Shown here one piece after another: positions 62,232-64,000 of a stretch of 64,000 bases of DNA. A model generated the notes under the pieces. It worked only from the letters and a program-made list of their open reading frames with translations. It was not told where the DNA came from and did no database searches. The stretch covers positions 3,162,001 through 3,226,000 of the forward strand of contig OZ245872.1 of NCBI GenBank assembly GCA_965229345.1. Reading direction: 5' to 3'. Source of the DNA: PBB1 sp965229345 (GTDB taxonomy: Bacteria; Pseudomonadota; Gammaproteobacteria; Burkholderiales; Burkholderiaceae_C). Made by a program: the position numbers and the translations under genes. Each line of letters begins with the position of its first letter. The first letter of the stretch is position 1.

Positions 62232-62251
62232 CGTTCATCGTCAAGCCCGCG
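62221..62251. terminator. Convergent hairpin after ATP-grasp gene
   Basis: CGCGGGC-C-TGACG, TTCAT loop, CGTCA-A-GCCCGCG: 12 paired bases with one mismatch, overlapping the TupA-like stop codon and lying between two converging genes. There is no T-run, but the stem is strong. Confidence 0.55.
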
Positions 62252-62274
62252 ATCTGAACTTCGTCACCGAGCAA

Positions 62275-63075
62275 TCAGGGGCGAGCGCGACAACGCCAAG
62301 CCAGCACCGTGAGCCCGGCAACGAACAACGCCGTACTGCCTGGCTCGGGCACCGGGCTGGTCGTCACTGCGGACTGGAAAGCCAGGTGATCCACTGCGAA
62401 GCCATCACCGCTGAAGTTGTCCAGCGTGATGCTGTGGATCAGATCGCCATTGTTTGCATCGATGCGCAGGTATCCGTGGCGCGTGTTGAAGGTGAACGGG
62501 CCCTCGGTGACGAACTGGGTCTCGGTTTGGGCCCCGAGCAGCCCCAGCAGATCTGGCACAACCACCGTGCCATTGACCAGCAGGCTGTTGTTGGCATGAT
62601 CGATTTGCTCCAGGCTGAAGCCCACGGAGGTTGCACCGCCCTGGAAATCGAACTGCAGATCTTTCCAGTTTGCCGAATCGCCGTACCAATGGTAGGACGC
62701 AGGTCCTGGATGGTTGATCAGCACATGGCTGCCATCCCAGACGCCTTGGCGGAAGGCCTGGATCGACTGCGATGGATGGGCCACATCGGTGTCGTTGTCA
62801 GTGAGCGGATCGAAAACGGAATTCACCGGCAGAACCGATGACGGGCCGAAATTGCCCGTGGAACCGTTCAGACGCGACACCGTCAGGCCGGTGACCAATG
62901 CGGTGTCTTCGAAGTTTTCAATCGTGTAGCCAGCCACGCCCAGGGTGCCGTCACTGGCGCCCCATTGATTGGGCGCGAAGGTCGTGACAGAGAACCCGGC
63001 CTGCGCCGTACCGAACACGCCGCTGACCACGACCGCCAGCGCCAGGCGCGGCCACAACGTGGTGATCATCTTCAT
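62275..63075 (-). CDS. PEP-CTERM sorted protein, 266 aa
   Basis: A secreted protein with a signal peptide (cleavage near GTAQA-GF) and a standard C-terminal PEP-CTERM signal, VPEPGSTALFVAGLTVLAWRCRARP. The body (FENFEDTALVTGLTVSRLNG..., VWDGSHVLINHPGPASYHWYG, LQFDFQGGATSVGFSLEQIDHANNSLLVNG, HGYLRIDANNGDLIHSITLDNFSGDGFAVDHLAF) resembles beta-sandwich choice-of-anchor domains of extracellular PEP-CTERM proteins. Function unknown. The 227-base gap upstream (63076-63302) shows no other feature. Confidence 0.85.
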   Translation of the reverse strand: MKMITTLWPRLALAVVVSGVFGTAQAGFSVTTFAPNQWGASDGTLGVAGYTIENFEDTALVTGLTVSRLNGSTGNFGPSSVLPVNSVFDPLTDNDTDVAHPSQSIQAFRQGVWDGSHVLINHPGPASYHWYGDSANWKDLQFDFQGGATSVGFSLEQIDHANNSLLVNGTVVVPDLLGLLGAQTETQFVTEGPFTFNTRHGYLRIDANNGDLIHSITLDNFSGDGFAVDHLAFQSAVTTSPVPEPGSTALFVAGLTVLAWRCRARP

Positions 63076-63302
63076 TTCTCCTCCCGTGTCTGTCCGAATG
63101 TCAGTGTTCTTTGCAGAGTCAAGCCGAAGGGCTTGCCCATCAAAATTTTCGCAAACCTCAGACCACTCACCACCCCCGGTTCAAGGGGCTCGTTTGTACT
63201 TGCGTGCCGTGAAGGCAGCCTCAGCTCTTGGGGGGAACTGCCGGCCTGCGGCGCCGGCACTCTCTAAATGCCCGTAACCGCGGCACGACCCATCCCGAGC
63301 GC

Positions 63303-63731
63303 TCAACCCCAGGCACCTTGCGCCTCGGCCCAACCGATCACGGCGATCGGTGAGCCATCGGGTTGAATGAAGGTCAGCGGGCCGAGGAAGGTCATGTAGA
63401 ACTCGCTGTCGACGGGGAACTGGGTCTTGTCGTGGCGAGCACCCGAGGCCTCGAAGCCGTAGCCGGGGGCGACGGCGGTGTCGCCACCTGCGGCCTTGCC
63501 GCCGCGCACGTCCATGCGGCCCTTCGTCAGCAGGTATTCCCCGGGCCCGGCGTGAACATGCGGCGCGAACGACGAGCCGGCCGGGCAATCGAAGATCGCC
63601 GTCCAGGCGCCCTGCTCAGGTGACACGTGCAGCAGCTTCCAGCGAATACCGCCGGTCGAGAACGCATCGGGAAACGGCTGCCAGGACAGCGCGTCGATCT
63701 GCACATATTCCTCTTGGGTCTTCGGCTTCAT
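63303..63731 (-). CDS. Cupin domain protein, ChrR-like
   Basis: A 142-residue single cupin. The metal-binding motif 1 is SSFAPHVHAGPGEYLLTKGRMDV (H-x-H...E) and motif 2 region is GFEASGARHDKTQFPVDSEFYMTFLGPL. The sequence resembles the cupin part of ChrR anti-sigma factors and 2,4'-dihydroxyacetophenone-dioxygenase-like proteins. Without the anti-sigma domain or an ECF sigma factor nearby, an enzyme or binding protein is more likely. ATG 63731. Confidence 0.8.
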   Translation of the reverse strand: MKPKTQEEYVQIDALSWQPFPDAFSTGGIRWKLLHVSPEQGAWTAIFDCPAGSSFAPHVHAGPGEYLLTKGRMDVRGGKAAGGDTAVAPGYGFEASGARHDKTQFPVDSEFYMTFLGPLTFIQPDGSPIAVIGWAEAQGAWG

Positions 63732-63762
63732 CGTGTCTCCTCGGTGGTTGGCTGCGATGGGC

Positions 63763-64000
63763 TCACACCCCCGTGCGCGTGAGCTTGGCGGTCAGTGCCT
63801 GTTGCAGCGTGTCGGCACTGTCTTGCAGGTGCGCCTGCGCTTCGGCACTGAGGCCGGGGCGCTTGGCGGCGGTGTTCAGGCGGGTCAGCAGCGTCTGCGC
63901 CTGCGCACGCACCAGGCTGCGCGCGTCGGCGCGGCTCAGCGCGCCGGGGCGCAGCAGCTGGTTGGCGATGCGGGTCACATACTCGCGCTGCAGCTCGCGG
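63763..64000 (-). CDS. C-terminal end of a larger protein, probable metalloprotease
   Basis: The frame is open to the window edge and reads RELQREYVTRIANQLLRPGALSRADARSLVRAQAQTLLTRLNTAAKRPGLSAEAQAHLQDSADTLQQALTAKLTRTGV, a helical C-terminus. It resembles, from memory, the end of large zinc-dependent metalloproteases of the DUF4953/DUF5117 type in Burkholderiales, but no catalytic motif is inside the window. An internal GTG at 63978 is not a convincing start. Confidence 0.5.
   Translation of the reverse strand, partial: RELQREYVTRIANQLLRPGALSRADARSLVRAQAQTLLTRLNTAAKRPGLSAEAQAHLQDSADTLQQALTAKLTRTGV

Overview
The window is a GC-rich bacterial chromosome segment with tightly packed genes on both strands. 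The gene content (ZnuD-like and FecA-like TonB receptors, Tol-Pal with CpoB, edd-eda, PEP-CTERM and JDVT-CTERM-like sorted proteins, DUF3570/DUF4266, YaeQ, PpnP) points to a betaproteobacterium of the Burkholderiales, probably near the Leptothrix/Rubrivivax/Ideonella group. That assignment is inference from protein character, not a database match. Most of the window is ordinary housekeeping and accessory metabolism. No prophage, CRISPR array or intact insertion sequence was found.

Layout. 1-4.1 kb: aconitase A (5' end outside the window), an ArsC/YffB-like reductase and an MBL-fold hydrolase. 4.1-5.7 kb: an AT-richer island that looks like the remains of an integron cassette array: a core site, an unknown gene whose stop codon lies in a recognisable attC palindrome, then an ABM-domain membrane protein followed by a weak second attC-like end, with no integrase. 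5.7-12.4 kb: a lipase-like hydrolase, an HDOD protein, glyoxalase I, the Entner-Doudoroff pair edd-eda and a MobA-like nucleotidyltransferase. 12.4-22.5 kb: pdxH, two TonB-dependent receptors, a His-rich protein, msrA and a large DUF748/AsmA-like protein.

22.6-35.5 kb is the most interesting part. A Fur-box-like promoter drives a cupredoxin-FTR1-outer membrane protein iron operon. A decayed alcohol dehydrogenase follows. Next comes a glutamic-type CPBP membrane protease (MrtJ-like) beside a 1030-residue surface protein that carries a CX4CH haem-like motif, repeated choice-of-anchor-D modules and a JDVT-CTERM-like tail. It is followed by TlpA thioredoxin, DUF4266 lipoprotein, DUF3570 barrel, ApbE and DsbD. 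The DUF3570 protein carries two SGAT motifs of the kind ApbE flavinylates, so the last five genes look like an extracytosolic redox module. The region ends in two head-to-head ABC-transporter remnants.

35.6-39.5 kb: nitroreductase, Tat-exported dienelactone hydrolase, a lipoprotein with a C-terminal cytochrome c domain, and tandem tRNA-Lys genes with signs of old integration at the tRNA 3' end. 39.5-54.5 kb: tcdA, cpoB, pal, tolB, a Tim44-domain protein, metallophosphoesterase, a PEP-CTERM protein, dusC, an FKBP isomerase, DUF808, pterin dehydratase, an ABC exporter, an RluA-type synthase, an SDR, a 2OG-Fe dioxygenase and an S4 protein. 54.5-64 kb: a cold-shock gene with a long leader, YaeQ, a GNAT protein, a prolyl oligopeptidase, an exonuclease, argG, ppnP, a TupA-like ATP-grasp protein, a second PEP-CTERM protein, a cupin and the 3' end of a probable metalloprotease gene.
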